Positions 1 to 8,081 of a DNA stretch of 64,000 nucleotides are shown here, one piece after another. The translations under genes were made by a program, and so were the position numbers. The notes below the pieces were generated by a model. The model saw only the letters and a program-made list of their open reading frames with translations. It was not told the DNA's origin and searched no databases. Position 1 is the stretch's first letter. Every line of letters begins with the position of its first letter. The stretch is from Magnetospirillum sp. UT-4 (GTDB lineage: Bacteria; Pseudomonadota; Alphaproteobacteria; Rhodospirillales; Magnetospirillaceae): contig NZ_CACVCG010000101.1 of assembly GCF_902729435.1 (NCBI RefSeq), positions 84,250 through 148,249 of the forward strand. The letters run 5' to 3'.

Positions 1-610
1 TCTCGTCGGCGATGGCCAGCATGTAGCTGGGGGTGACCATGATGATCTCGGGCTTGAAATCGGCGATCAGCTGGACCTGCTTCTCGGTCTGGCCGCCCGA
101 CATGGGGATGACGGTGCAGCCCAGCTTCTCGGCGCCGTAATGGGCGCCCAGGCCGCCGGTGAACAGGCCGTAGCCATAGGCGATGTGGCACTTGTCGCCC
201 CGGCGCCCGCCCGAGGCCCGGATCGAGCGGGCCATCACCTCGGACCACATGGCGATGTCGCCCCGGGTATAGCCGACCACCGTGGGCTTGCCGGTGGTGC
301 CCGAGCTGGCATGCACCCGCACCACCTCGTCCATGGGCACCGCGAACATGCCGAAGGGGTAGGTCTGGCGCAGATCGTCCTTGGTGGTGAAGGGGAACAG
401 GGCAAGGTCCTCCAGCCGCTTCAGCTGGTCGGGATGCACCCCCTTGGCCTCGCACTTGGCGCGGAAGTGGGCGACGTTGTCATAGGCGTGGCGCACCGAC
501 CAGCGCATGCGCTCGAGCTGCAGCGCGGCGATCTCGTCGCGGCTGGCGATCTCGATGGGGTCGAGGGCGTCCCGCGAGGGGGCGGCGCGGCGGCTGTCGA
601 TGGCGGTCAC
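1..610 (-). CDS. paaK: phenylacetate-CoA ligase, 3' end beyond the window
   Basis: This is the N-terminal 203 residues of an adenylate-forming phenylacetate-CoA ligase, which activates phenylacetate (or a related aryl acid) to its CoA thioester in the cytoplasm using ATP. The gene reads off the left edge, so the C-terminal lobe is missing. The visible protein begins MTAIDSRRAAPSRDALDPIE and has the aryl-ligase hallmark HASSGTTGKPTVVGYTRGD (AMP/phosphate-binding loop), followed by FTGGLGAHYGAEKLGCTVIP, both typical of the PaaK family. I chose GTG at 610 because GGAGG lies 6-8 nt upstream; no ATG fits the family N terminus. It lies 78 nt downstream of the last ape gene on the same strand and could be read through from that operon. 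It may supply or salvage an aryl-CoA, or belong to an unrelated phenylacetate pathway to the left. Confidence 0.88.
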   Translation of the reverse strand, partial: MTAIDSRRAAPSRDALDPIEIASRDEIAALQLERMRWSVRHAYDNVAHFRAKCEAKGVHPDQLKRLEDLALFPFTTKDDLRQTYPFGMFAVPMDEVVRVHASSGTTGKPTVVGYTRGDIAMWSEVMARSIRASGGRRGDKCHIAYGYGLFTGGLGAHYGAEKLGCTVIPMSGGQTEKQVQLIADFKPEIIMVTPSYMLAIADE

Positions 611-688
611 GTGAGGCTTCCTCCCTACTTCCGGGGGGAACGTCTACTTCGTCCGTCGCGGTGCTGCAACAGTTGGTTCGCTCGGCCG

Positions 689-1915
689 TCACCCCCGCCG
701 GAAGATCAGCGAGGTGTTGACCCCGCCGAAGGCGAAGTTGTTGGACATGAAATATTCGGCGTCGATGCGCCGGCCGGCGCCCATGATGTAGTCGAGATCG
801 GCGCAGCGCTCGTCGATCGCCTCCAGGTTTGCGGTGGGGCAGGCCCAGCCCTCGCGCATCATCTCCATGCCCAGCCAGGCCTCGATGGCGCCGCAGGCGC
901 CCAGGGAATGGCCGAAATGGCCCTTCAGGGAATGGATGGGAACGGCGCGGCCGAAGGCGGCGCGGGTGGCCTGGGTCTCGGCGATGTCGCCCCATTCGGT
1001 GGCGGTGCCGTGGCCGTTGACCAGGCCGATGGCCTCGGGTGCCAGTCCGGCGTCCTCCAGTGCCAGGCGGAGTGCGATCTCCATGGTCGCCGCCTGGGGC
1101 TGGGTGACGTGGCTGCCATCGGCATTGGTGCCGAAGCCCACCACCTCGCCGTAGATGGTGGCGCCGCGCGCCCTGGCCCGCTCGTAGTCCTCAAGCACCA
1201 ATGTGGCGGCGCCCTCGCCGATCACCAGCCCGTCGCGGTCGCGGTCGAAGGGCCTGGGCGAGGCGTGGGGGGCGTCGTTGCGTGTCGAGGTGGCGAACAG
1301 GGTGTCGAACACCGCCACGTCGGTGATATCCAGTTCCTCGGCGCCGCCGGCCAGCATGATGTCGGCCTTGCCCCAGCGGATGGCCTCGGCGGCGTAGCCG
1401 ATGCCCTGGCTGCCCGAGGTGCAGGCGTTGGAGGTGGGGATCATGCGGCCGGTGATTCCGAAGAACAGGCCGACATTGACCAGGGCGGTGTGCCCCATCA
1501 TCTGGATGTAGGTGGTGGCGTTGAGGTGGCGCGAGGCGCCGTTCATCTTCAGCTCGTAGAAGCCCAGCACCGAATCCGGGCTGCCGAAGGACGAGCCGAA
1601 GGCGGCCCCGGTGCGCCCGCCCGAGATCACCGGATCGCCCAGCAGCCCGGCATCCTCCAGCGCCCGTTCGGTGGCGGCCGCCGCCAGGGTGGCGATGCGG
1701 CCCATGGTGCGGGTCTTCTTGCGCGGCCAGTGCTCGGGCACGGTGAAGTCCAGGACCGGCGCCCCCAGGCGGGTGTTGACCCCGGCGAAGCGGTCCCAGT
1801 CCGGGCTCATGGCGCGGATGCCGGTGCGTCCGGCCCGCATGGCGGCGCGGATGTCCGGCCACGTATTGCCCAGGGCGGTGACGCCGCCCATGCCGGTGAC
1901 GGCAACTCTGCGCAT
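689..1915 (-). CDS. apeR: beta-ketoacyl-ACP synthase, aryl polyene type
   Basis: This 408-residue FabF-like ketosynthase condenses a malonyl-ACP unit with an acyl thioester. The thiolase-fold triad is complete: Cys165 in SNACTSGSQ, His302 in NGHGTATEWGD, and Lys331/His336 in SLKGHFGHSLGA. The C-terminal NNFAFGGVNTSL motif is also present, so the enzyme should be active. Its ATG overlaps the stop of the upstream ketoreductase (ATGA), so translation is coupled. It is the last gene of the ape-like operon, the position of apeR in E. coli, where two ketosynthases (ApeO, ApeR) are encoded. Family knowledge suggests ApeR is a homodimeric accessory or starter ketosynthase. The apeR assignment rests on gene order plus the KS motifs; a FabB/FabF-like housekeeping role is unlikely in this context. 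Confidence 0.9.
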   Translation of the reverse strand: MRRVAVTGMGGVTALGNTWPDIRAAMRAGRTGIRAMSPDWDRFAGVNTRLGAPVLDFTVPEHWPRKKTRTMGRIATLAAAATERALEDAGLLGDPVISGGRTGAAFGSSFGSPDSVLGFYELKMNGASRHLNATTYIQMMGHTALVNVGLFFGITGRMIPTSNACTSGSQGIGYAAEAIRWGKADIMLAGGAEELDITDVAVFDTLFATSTRNDAPHASPRPFDRDRDGLVIGEGAATLVLEDYERARARGATIYGEVVGFGTNADGSHVTQPQAATMEIALRLALEDAGLAPEAIGLVNGHGTATEWGDIAETQATRAAFGRAVPIHSLKGHFGHSLGACGAIEAWLGMEMMREGWACPTANLEAIDERCADLDYIMGAGRRIDAEYFMSNNFAFGGVNTSLIFRRG

Positions 1916-2634
1916 CAGATCATCCCCCCGTTGACCGAGATCACCTGGCGGGTGACGTAGCCGGCCCCCTCGGAGCACAGGAACCCGACCACCGCCGCCA
2001 CCTCCTCGGGCCGGCCGATCCGGCGCATGGGGATCTGCTTCAAGGCTTCGTCCAGCGGCACCTCGGCGATCATGGCGGTATCGACCAGGCCGGGGGCGAC
2101 GCAATTGACGGTGATGGCCCGCTTGGCCAGTTCCAGCGCCAGCGCCTTGGTGGCGCCGATGATGCCGGCCTTGGCGGCGGAATAGTTGACCTGGCCGCGA
2201 TTGCCGGCCAGCCCCGACACCGAGGACAGGGTGACGATGCGCCCGCCCTGGCGCGCGGAGATCATCGGCACCATCGCCGGGCGCAGCACGTTGTAGAAGC
2301 CGTCCAGGTTGGTGCCCAGCACGCTGTCCCACTCGTCCTCGGTCATGGCCGGGAAGGCGGAATCGCGGCAGATGCCGGCGTTCAGCACCACCCCCCAATA
2401 GGGGCCGTGCGCCTCCATGTCGGCCTCCAGCGCGGTCCGGCAGGCGTCGCGGTCGGCGATGTCGAAGGCAAGCAGGCGGCCGCGGCCGCCGCATTGGTCC
2501 AGAGTCGCGGCGGCCCCCGCGGCATCCGAATGGTAATGGACGACCATGGTGAATCCGTCGGCGGCAAGGCGCCGGGCGATGGCGGCGCCGATCCCCTTGC
2601 TGGCGCCGGTGACCAGGATGGTCTTGGTGGTCAT
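1915..2634 (-). CDS. apeQ: 3-ketoacyl-ACP reductase (FabG-like)
   Basis: This 239-residue short-chain dehydrogenase reduces the beta-keto group of the growing polyene on ACP with NADPH. The Rossmann glycine motif TGASKGIG is at residues 10-16, LNAGI at 84-88, and the catalytic Ser138, Tyr151 and Lys155 (NYSAAKAG) are all present. The C terminus ISVNGGMI is typical of FabG. ATG at 2634 overlaps the TGA of the upstream dehydratase and its own stop overlaps the apeR ATG, both as ATGA. In the aryl polyene pathway the KR works with ApeO/C and the dehydratases to form each conjugated double bond. Confidence 0.92.
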   Translation of the reverse strand: MTTKTILVTGASKGIGAAIARRLAADGFTMVVHYHSDAAGAAATLDQCGGRGRLLAFDIADRDACRTALEADMEAHGPYWGVVLNAGICRDSAFPAMTEDEWDSVLGTNLDGFYNVLRPAMVPMISARQGGRIVTLSSVSGLAGNRGQVNYSAAKAGIIGATKALALELAKRAITVNCVAPGLVDTAMIAEVPLDEALKQIPMRRIGRPEEVAAVVGFLCSEGAGYVTRQVISVNGGMI

Positions 2635-3062
2635 GGCGTCTCCTCGGGCTGGTAGAGGGTGAGCTGGGCGGTGGCGAGCACCTGGCCGCCGGCGGTGAGC
2701 GAGCAGTCGAACACCCCCATGCCCTGGTCGCGGAACACCACCCGGACGGCGATCTCCAGTGCCTCGCCCGGGGGGAACCATTCGGTCTCGGCCAGATAGC
2801 GGCGGGTGCCCAGCAGGTAGCCGAGGCGGACCGGCTCCCCGGCCTCCAGCGCGGCGGCGCCGACCCAGGCTCCGCAGGCCTGGGCCATCAGCTCGATGCC
2901 CACATGGGCGGGCAGCCCCCGCGCGGTCATGAAGGGGTTGTCCGGGCCGGTATCGGCCAGCGCCGTCACCGCCTCCGCATCGTAGTCCAGCACCCGCTCC
3001 AGCAGCAGCATGGGCGGCACGTGGGGCAGCAGCTCGGCCACGCTCCAGGGACAGGGCGTCAT
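2631..3062 (-). CDS. apeP: hotdog-fold 3-hydroxyacyl-ACP dehydratase
   Basis: This 143-residue single hotdog domain is related to FabZ. The N-terminal LLPHVPPMLLLERV matches the FabZ start with a catalytic-type His (about residue 14). GLPAHVGIELMAQACGAW carries the conserved Glu of the second active-site helix. It should dehydrate 3-hydroxyacyl-ACP to the trans-2-enoyl form. The start is ATG at 3062 rather than an upstream in-frame Met, because only this start gives the family N terminus and because it overlaps the upstream ketosynthase stop by 4 nt. It sits between the KS and KR genes exactly as apeP does in E. coli. Confidence 0.85.
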   Translation of the reverse strand: MTPCPWSVAELLPHVPPMLLLERVLDYDAEAVTALADTGPDNPFMTARGLPAHVGIELMAQACGAWVGAAALEAGEPVRLGYLLGTRRYLAETEWFPPGEALEIAVRVVFRDQGMGVFDCSLTAGGQVLATAQLTLYQPEETP

Positions 3063-4258
3063 GGCCGCCCCCCGCCGCCGGCCAGCGCGATGCAGCAATT
3101 GGCGCCGCCGAACGCAAAGGAATTGCTGATGGCGGCGGGTCCGGCCAGCCGGGTTCCCGGCACCGCCAAGGCGAGGGCGGGCAAAGCGGGATCGGGCACG
3201 CCGTCCCAGACATGGGGCGGCACCCATCCCTCGGGGTTCCAGGCCCGCGACAGGGTCAGCCACAGGAACGCCGCCTCAATGGCGCCGGCGGCGCCCAGGG
3301 TGTGGCCGGTCAGCGCCTTGGTCGAGCTGGCCGGCGGCTGGGCGGCGCCGAACCGCTCGGCCATGGCCTTCGATTCCATGGCGTCGTTCAGCGGCGTGGC
3401 GGTGCCGTGCAGGTTGACGTAGCCGATCTGGCCCGGCGCCAGCCCGGCATCGGCCAGGGCCGCGTCCATCACCGCCAGGGCGCCCTTGCCCTCGGGATCG
3501 GGGGCGCTGATGTGGTGGGCGTCGGAGGTCTCGCCCAGCCCGGCCAGGGCGATCTCGGCCGCGTCGGGGCTCAGCAGGAACAGGGCGCCGCCCTCGCCGA
3601 TGGTGATGCCCGACCGGTTGGCGCTCATGGGATTGCAGGGCGTGGCGGCCATGGCCTCCAGCGCGGTGAAGCCGCACACCGTCATCCGGCACAGGGTGTC
3701 GGCGCCGCCGGCGATGGCGGCGTCGGCCAGTCCGGCGCGGATCAGCCGCCGGGCGCTGGCGATGGCCTTGGCCCCCGACGAGCAGGCGGCGGCGACCACA
3801 TAGGCCGGGCCCGACAGGCCCAGCAGCCCGGCCAGGAAGGCGGCGCCGCTGCCGGTCTCCTGCTGGCGGTAGTGGAAGCCCTCGGGCCAGCCACCGGTGG
3901 CGCCGTGATGGGCCAGCGCCGCCTCGCCCTCGGCGATGCCCGAGGTGCTGGTGCCGACCACCACGGCGATGCGGTGGGCACCGAAGCGCGCCTTGGCCGC
4001 TTCGATCTCGGCAGCGATCTCGCCGGCCAGCAGGGCATACAGGCGGTTGTTGCGGCTGTCCCAGCCGCCGAGGTGGTCGGGCAGCGGCGGCAGCGGCGCC
4101 GGCAGCCCGGCCAGCGGCACGCTCCGCCCGGGCAGGAAGCCGTCGCGCCGGCCGATGCCGGAGCGGTCGCCGGCCATCAGCGGGCCGATGGTGGCGGCCT
4201 TGCCCAGGCCCAGGCACGACGCCACCGCCATGGCCGGCAGGTACAGCCGGTGCGTCAA
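3059..4258 (-). CDS. apeO: beta-ketoacyl-ACP synthase, main elongating ketosynthase
   Basis: This is a 399-residue KAS I/II-type enzyme with Cys159 (AAACSSGAKAI), His284 (NLHGTATPLND) and Lys314/His319 (TKALTGHTLGAAG), plus the C-terminal SNSFAFGGANC motif. ApeO pairs with the chain-length-factor-like ApeC (here 13285-13992) to elongate the polyene. The predicted start is a TTG that overlaps the TGA of the upstream lipoprotein gene (TTGA), which fits the translational coupling seen along the whole operon. An in-frame ATG nine codons later is an alternative but would cut into the first strand of the fold. Confidence 0.88.
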   Translation of the reverse strand: MTHRLYLPAMAVASCLGLGKAATIGPLMAGDRSGIGRRDGFLPGRSVPLAGLPAPLPPLPDHLGGWDSRNNRLYALLAGEIAAEIEAAKARFGAHRIAVVVGTSTSGIAEGEAALAHHGATGGWPEGFHYRQQETGSGAAFLAGLLGLSGPAYVVAAACSSGAKAIASARRLIRAGLADAAIAGGADTLCRMTVCGFTALEAMAATPCNPMSANRSGITIGEGGALFLLSPDAAEIALAGLGETSDAHHISAPDPEGKGALAVMDAALADAGLAPGQIGYVNLHGTATPLNDAMESKAMAERFGAAQPPASSTKALTGHTLGAAGAIEAAFLWLTLSRAWNPEGWVPPHVWDGVPDPALPALALAVPGTRLAGPAAISNSFAFGGANCCIALAGGGGRP

Positions 4259-4806
4259 GGCGCCACCGTCGCCGAGCTGATGTCGAGTTCGTAGTTCCAG
4301 GCGGCATTGCGCAGCCGCGCCGCGCCGTTCCAGGGATCGCCGGCCCAGGCGATGGCCACCGCGTCGCCGATCCTGCGGCCGGTGCCGTCCTGGCTCAGCT
4401 CCGCCCCCTTGAGGGCGCGGCGCACCACCTCCTCGGGCCAGTACAGCAGGACGATGTCGGCCAGCATGTTCTCGGCCCGCAGCTCGTCGGGCACCCAGGG
4501 CAGCCGTTCCGCCGCCAGCCGCCCGTCGGCCCAGGTCACCGACAGCGCCCGCCGGCCCATGGCGTCCAGGCAGGCCAGGCGCAGGCCCTTGGCATTCACC
4601 GACAGGCGGGCCTCGAAGGTCCAGCTCTCCTCGGCGTAGCGGGCGGTGACCATCTGCACCGCCTCGACCGAGCGGCCGAGCTCGGCGGCGGCGGGCAGGA
4701 CGAGGGTGATGCCGGGCGCCAACTCCACCGTGTCGCCGGGCGGGGGTGGCGCGGCGCAGGCGGCAAGGCCGAGGCAGACGGGAAAGACCAGGGTCATCGG
4801 GCGCAT
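4255..4806 (-). CDS. DUF3261 lipoprotein of the aryl polyene cluster
   Basis: This 183-residue protein starts MRPMTLVFPVCLGLAACAAPPPP, a short lipoprotein signal with lipobox LAAC, so it should be anchored in the outer membrane or periplasm. The rest is a compact beta-rich domain with the DUF3261-type ending (WAGDPWNGAARLRNAAWNYE). Such proteins occur regularly between the MMPL exporter and the ketosynthase in aryl polyene clusters (position of apeN). They may help move the finished lipid to the outer membrane together with the LolA-like protein, but the biochemical role is unknown. ATG 4806 is chosen for the signal peptide. A 13-nt gap separates it from the exporter gene, one of the few non-overlapping junctions. 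Confidence 0.75.
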   Translation of the reverse strand: MRPMTLVFPVCLGLAACAAPPPPGDTVELAPGITLVLPAAAELGRSVEAVQMVTARYAEESWTFEARLSVNAKGLRLACLDAMGRRALSVTWADGRLAAERLPWVPDELRAENMLADIVLLYWPEEVVRRALKGAELSQDGTGRRIGDAVAIAWAGDPWNGAARLRNAAWNYELDISSATVAP

Positions 4807-4819
4807 GGCGGAGCTTACC

Positions 4820-7102
4820 CTACCGTTCGGGGATATTCCACCGTCGCCGTGTGACCGACGGTGCGAGGATGAAGGCGAGTGCCACCCCCACCAGCATGGT
4901 GGCGCCGAAGGCCCGTACCGCCGCCAGGCTGCTGAGCGCCAGCAGGCCGAAGGAGAGCAGGGTGGTGGCGGTGGCGAGGAAGACGGCGAACAGGGTGGCG
5001 GGGTCGCGCCTCCGGTCCTCGGCGCAGAAGATGGCGTAGTCGGTGGCGATGGACAGCACCAGCACCAGCGCCATGGCGCCGAAGAAGCTGAACGGCATCC
5101 CGAACAGGGCAAGGATCGCCGGCGTCGCGGTCAGCGCCACCACGGCGGGAGCCAGGACCATGACGGCGCCGCCCCAGCCGTAGCGCCACGCCAGCAAGGG
5201 CAGCGACAGCGCCGCCGACAGCGCCAGCAGGGCCAGCGCCCGGTGGCGATAGGTTTTGAGCAATCCGTTCATGTCGGCGGTGGGATCGACGAAGCGCACC
5301 CCCGGCACGCCTTCGGCGGCGTTGCGCACAGCCTCCAGGTCCATTCCCGAGTCCAGCGCGACCATGTGGGTGAGGCCATCGACCACCAGCAGATCGAGGA
5401 AGGGCAGGCCGCCGGCGGCGCTCAGGTCAGCCGGCTCCAGCGGGCGCGGCGGCGGCGGCTCGGGCGGCGCTGCCGGCAGGCCGATCCGGGCGCGGTAGGA
5501 CTCCAGATGGGGGGCGGTCAGCGCCGTTTCGACCAGCCGCGCGTTCTCGGCCTGGCGCTTGGCCGATGGGACGAAGCGCGCCACCGCCAGCCACCCGGTC
5601 CGCTGGCCCAGCGCCCGGCCCAGCTCCTCCTCTCGTTCCAGCACCTGCTGCTCGCTCCCGCCCTCGACCACCAGGAACTGATGGGCGCGGCCGAAGCCGA
5701 TCAGCCGCTGCGCCTCGGCCTGCTCGGCCACCAGATCGGGGGGCAGCCGCTGCTGCCGGCGCCAATCGTCGTCCACCTCCAGCCGCCAGGTTCCCAGCGC
5801 GGCGACCGCCAGCAGCGCCGCCGCCAGCCAAAGGCGGGCGCGGCGGTGGCCGTCCTCGGCCCACAGGCGCCACAGGCCGGATACCGCCCCGGCCACGCGG
5901 GGGTTCAGCGCGCGCGGCGGCAGGCGGTCGAGCAGGGGGAACCACAGCACCACCGTCAGGAACGCCCCCGCCAGCCCGATGCCCGAGAACACCGCCACCT
6001 GACGCAATCCGGGGAAGGGGGCCAGGCCCAGGCAGGCATAGCCCAGCACCGAGGTGGCCAGCCCCAGCACCAGGCCCGGCCGCACATGGGCGAGGCGCTC
6101 GGCCGGGTCGCGCCGCTGGGTGAAGGCCTGGCCGAAATAATGCAGGGCGTAATCCACCGCGACGCCGATCAGCCCGGCGCCGAACAGCTGCGCCGCCACG
6201 TGGAGCGAGCCGAACAGCAGCAGGCAGGCCGACAGCGCCGTCACCAGCCCGACCGCGATGGCCGCGGTGGTGAGCAGCAGCGGCGTGGCCGAGCGGAACA
6301 CCAGCAGCACCAGCACCACCACTCCGGCCAGCGACACTGCGCCGATGGCGGCGGCCTCGCTTATGCCGTTGCGCGCCCCGGCCTCGGCGAAGAACACCGT
6401 GCCCAGGCGCAGCAGCCTGAGATCCGGCGGGGCGGCGGCGCGCATGGCCGCGATCTCGGCGGCGAGCCGCCGCTGCAGGCCGAGGGCGAAGGGGGTGTCC
6501 GCCAGACTCAGCTCCACCATCACCCAGGTGGTGCCGTCGGCGTCCCGGGTGGAGAGCATGCCGTCATCGACGGCCAGCCGGCTGCCGGGCAGCGGCACTC
6601 CCGACAGGAAGGCGGGGAACAGCAGGAACGGGTCGCGGGCCAGCAGGCGCGAATCGGCCGGGCCGCCGAAGCCGTAGACCTGGGACAGCGCCCGCGTCGC
6701 CAGGGCGGCGCCGTCGCCGGCCAGCAGGCGCTCGCGGTCGGCTTCGGCCAGCAGCCCGGCGCGGTGGGGGAAATAGGTCTCGCCCAGGCGGCGGATCGCC
6801 GCATCGGTGGGGACGGAAACCCCGGGCCGGGCCACCCCCGCCTCGGCCAGGCGCCGGCCCAGGGCCTCGGCCTGGGCGCGGGCTATCCCACGCTCGCCAT
6901 GGCCGACCAGCACCACCGCCCGTTCGGCCAGCGCCCCCAGCATGCGGTCCTTGGCCCGCTGGATCACGTCGTCGCCGTCCTCGCGCGGCAGCAGCGCCAT
7001 GATGTCCGACTGCAACGGCAAGCCGTGCCAGGAGACCGCGCCGACATGCGCCACCGCCGCCAGCACCAGGACCAGCCACAGCCAGGCGAGAGACTTGCTC
7101 AT
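4820..7102 (-). CDS. MMPL/RND-family lipid exporter
   Basis: This 760-residue inner-membrane transporter has the RND/MMPL layout: TM1 at about residues 5-22, a large periplasmic loop (roughly 25-230), five clustered TM segments (about 230-390), a second TM and periplasmic domain (about 400-600), and a final five-helix bundle. It belongs to the 'predicted exporter' family found in aryl polyene clusters (position of apeM) and probably extracts the aryl-polyene glycolipid from the inner membrane, powered by the proton gradient. ATG 7102 overlaps the upstream LolA-like gene by 4 nt and gives the expected start MSKSLAWLWLVLVL. I infer the substrate from context only. Confidence 0.85.
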   Translation of the reverse strand: MSKSLAWLWLVLVLAAVAHVGAVSWHGLPLQSDIMALLPREDGDDVIQRAKDRMLGALAERAVVLVGHGERGIARAQAEALGRRLAEAGVARPGVSVPTDAAIRRLGETYFPHRAGLLAEADRERLLAGDGAALATRALSQVYGFGGPADSRLLARDPFLLFPAFLSGVPLPGSRLAVDDGMLSTRDADGTTWVMVELSLADTPFALGLQRRLAAEIAAMRAAAPPDLRLLRLGTVFFAEAGARNGISEAAAIGAVSLAGVVVLVLLVFRSATPLLLTTAAIAVGLVTALSACLLLFGSLHVAAQLFGAGLIGVAVDYALHYFGQAFTQRRDPAERLAHVRPGLVLGLATSVLGYACLGLAPFPGLRQVAVFSGIGLAGAFLTVVLWFPLLDRLPPRALNPRVAGAVSGLWRLWAEDGHRRARLWLAAALLAVAALGTWRLEVDDDWRRQQRLPPDLVAEQAEAQRLIGFGRAHQFLVVEGGSEQQVLEREEELGRALGQRTGWLAVARFVPSAKRQAENARLVETALTAPHLESYRARIGLPAAPPEPPPPRPLEPADLSAAGGLPFLDLLVVDGLTHMVALDSGMDLEAVRNAAEGVPGVRFVDPTADMNGLLKTYRHRALALLALSAALSLPLLAWRYGWGGAVMVLAPAVVALTATPAILALFGMPFSFFGAMALVLVLSIATDYAIFCAEDRRRDPATLFAVFLATATTLLSFGLLALSSLAAVRAFGATMLVGVALAFILAPSVTRRRWNIPER

Positions 7103-7674
7103 TTCAGCAAGGCGGCTTCGTCCGCCGTCAGGGGGGAGGCGCTCACCACCTGCTCGAAGAAGGTCAGTCGGTCGAAATCGCCGTTGGGCCGCACGATCTC
7201 GACCCGCTCCACATAGCGGCCCATGCGGGCGCGGATGGCCGAGATCTGCTGGGCGGCGGACTCGTCGGAGCCGCGCGGCGTCAGGGTGATGGCGGCCCCG
7301 GCGCGGGACACCGTGAACCCCCGCTCCAGCGCCCCCCAATCGCCGGCCAGCGCCCCCGCCATCATGTCGTAGAGGCGCGCCAGCACGGGCAGGCGGGCGG
7401 CCGACAGCCGCGTCGTCTCGGTGCCGGCCACGCTCTGGACCACCCCGGCCGGACTCACCACCGTGGTCACCGCGAAGGGCGTTTCGGCGCGCCAGATCAG
7501 GCCCTGGCCGGGCACCACCGTGAACCGCCCCTGCGAGCGGATGGGGGCCTTGAAGCCCTCCAGGTGGCGCTCCTGGACGAAATGGCCGCGCAGCACTTCG
7601 CCCGGCTTGAGCAGTATCTCGTCGGCCCGCGCCGGAACGGCGAGGACCAGGAGAAGAAGGATCAGGCGGATCAT
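7099..7674 (-). CDS. LolA-like outer-membrane lipid carrier
   Basis: This 191-residue protein has a clear Sec signal peptide (MIRLILLLLVLAVPARADE, cleavage near ARA-DE). The mature LolA-like domain includes GHFVQERHLEGFKAPIRSQGRF and LIWRAETPF, typical of the unclosed beta-barrel that shields acyl chains. It is likely the periplasmic shuttle carrying the aryl polyene lipid from the MMPL exporter to the outer membrane (position of apeL). It overlaps both neighbours by 4 nt. It is not the housekeeping LolA, since it sits inside the biosynthetic operon. Confidence 0.82.
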   Translation of the reverse strand: MIRLILLLLVLAVPARADEILLKPGEVLRGHFVQERHLEGFKAPIRSQGRFTVVPGQGLIWRAETPFAVTTVVSPAGVVQSVAGTETTRLSAARLPVLARLYDMMAGALAGDWGALERGFTVSRAGAAITLTPRGSDESAAQQISAIRARMGRYVERVEIVRPNGDFDRLTFFEQVVSASPLTADEAALLK

Positions 7675-8081
7675 GGCAGCAGCCTCCGCACCCGCTCGGT
7701 CAGATCGGGCGGGCATTCCAGGCAGGTCTCGCCGGTGGCCATGCGGACCGCCAGCTGGATGGTGCGGGCCTTGGTCAGCACCTCGCCCGAGGCGGAATCG
7801 AGGATGCGGTAGTCGATCACCAGGCGGTTCTCGTACTCGGCCAGCACCGCCTCGACCCGCAGCGCCTGGGCCAGGACCACCGGGCGGATGTATTTCAGCC
7901 GCATGTCGACCACCGGCCAGGCATAGCCCGAGTCGCGCATGGCGCCGTAGCCGTAGCCGATGTGGTCGAGCAGGGCGACCCGCGCCGGTTCCAGGAAGCG
8001 CGGGTAGTTGCCGTGCCAGACCACCTCCATGGGGTCGAGGTCGAAGAACTGGGCGGTAACGGCGATTTCGGCGCAAATCAT
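7671..8081 (-). CDS. apeK: acyl-CoA/ACP thioesterase (4HBT hotdog)
   Basis: This 136-residue hotdog thioesterase has the 4HBT active-site signature FFDLDPMEVVWHGNYPRFLEPAR, with the catalytic-type Asp in DPMEVVWHGNY. It may release or proofread acyl chains on the cluster's ACPs. ATG 8081 (MICAEIAVTAQFF) overlaps the upstream glycosyltransferase stop (ATGA); an in-frame start further upstream would run deep into that gene. It occupies the apeK position. Confidence 0.82.
   Translation of the reverse strand: MICAEIAVTAQFFDLDPMEVVWHGNYPRFLEPARVALLDHIGYGYGAMRDSGYAWPVVDMRLKYIRPVVLAQALRVEAVLAEYENRLVIDYRILDSASGEVLTKARTIQLAVRMATGETCLECPPDLTERVRRLLP

Noticed and set aside
140-7216. Long plus-strand frames (140-1960, 3212-4294, 4646-7216) opposite the ape genes
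   Set aside because: They are rich in Gln/His/Gly/Arg without motifs, while the minus strand encodes clear enzymes with catalytic residues.
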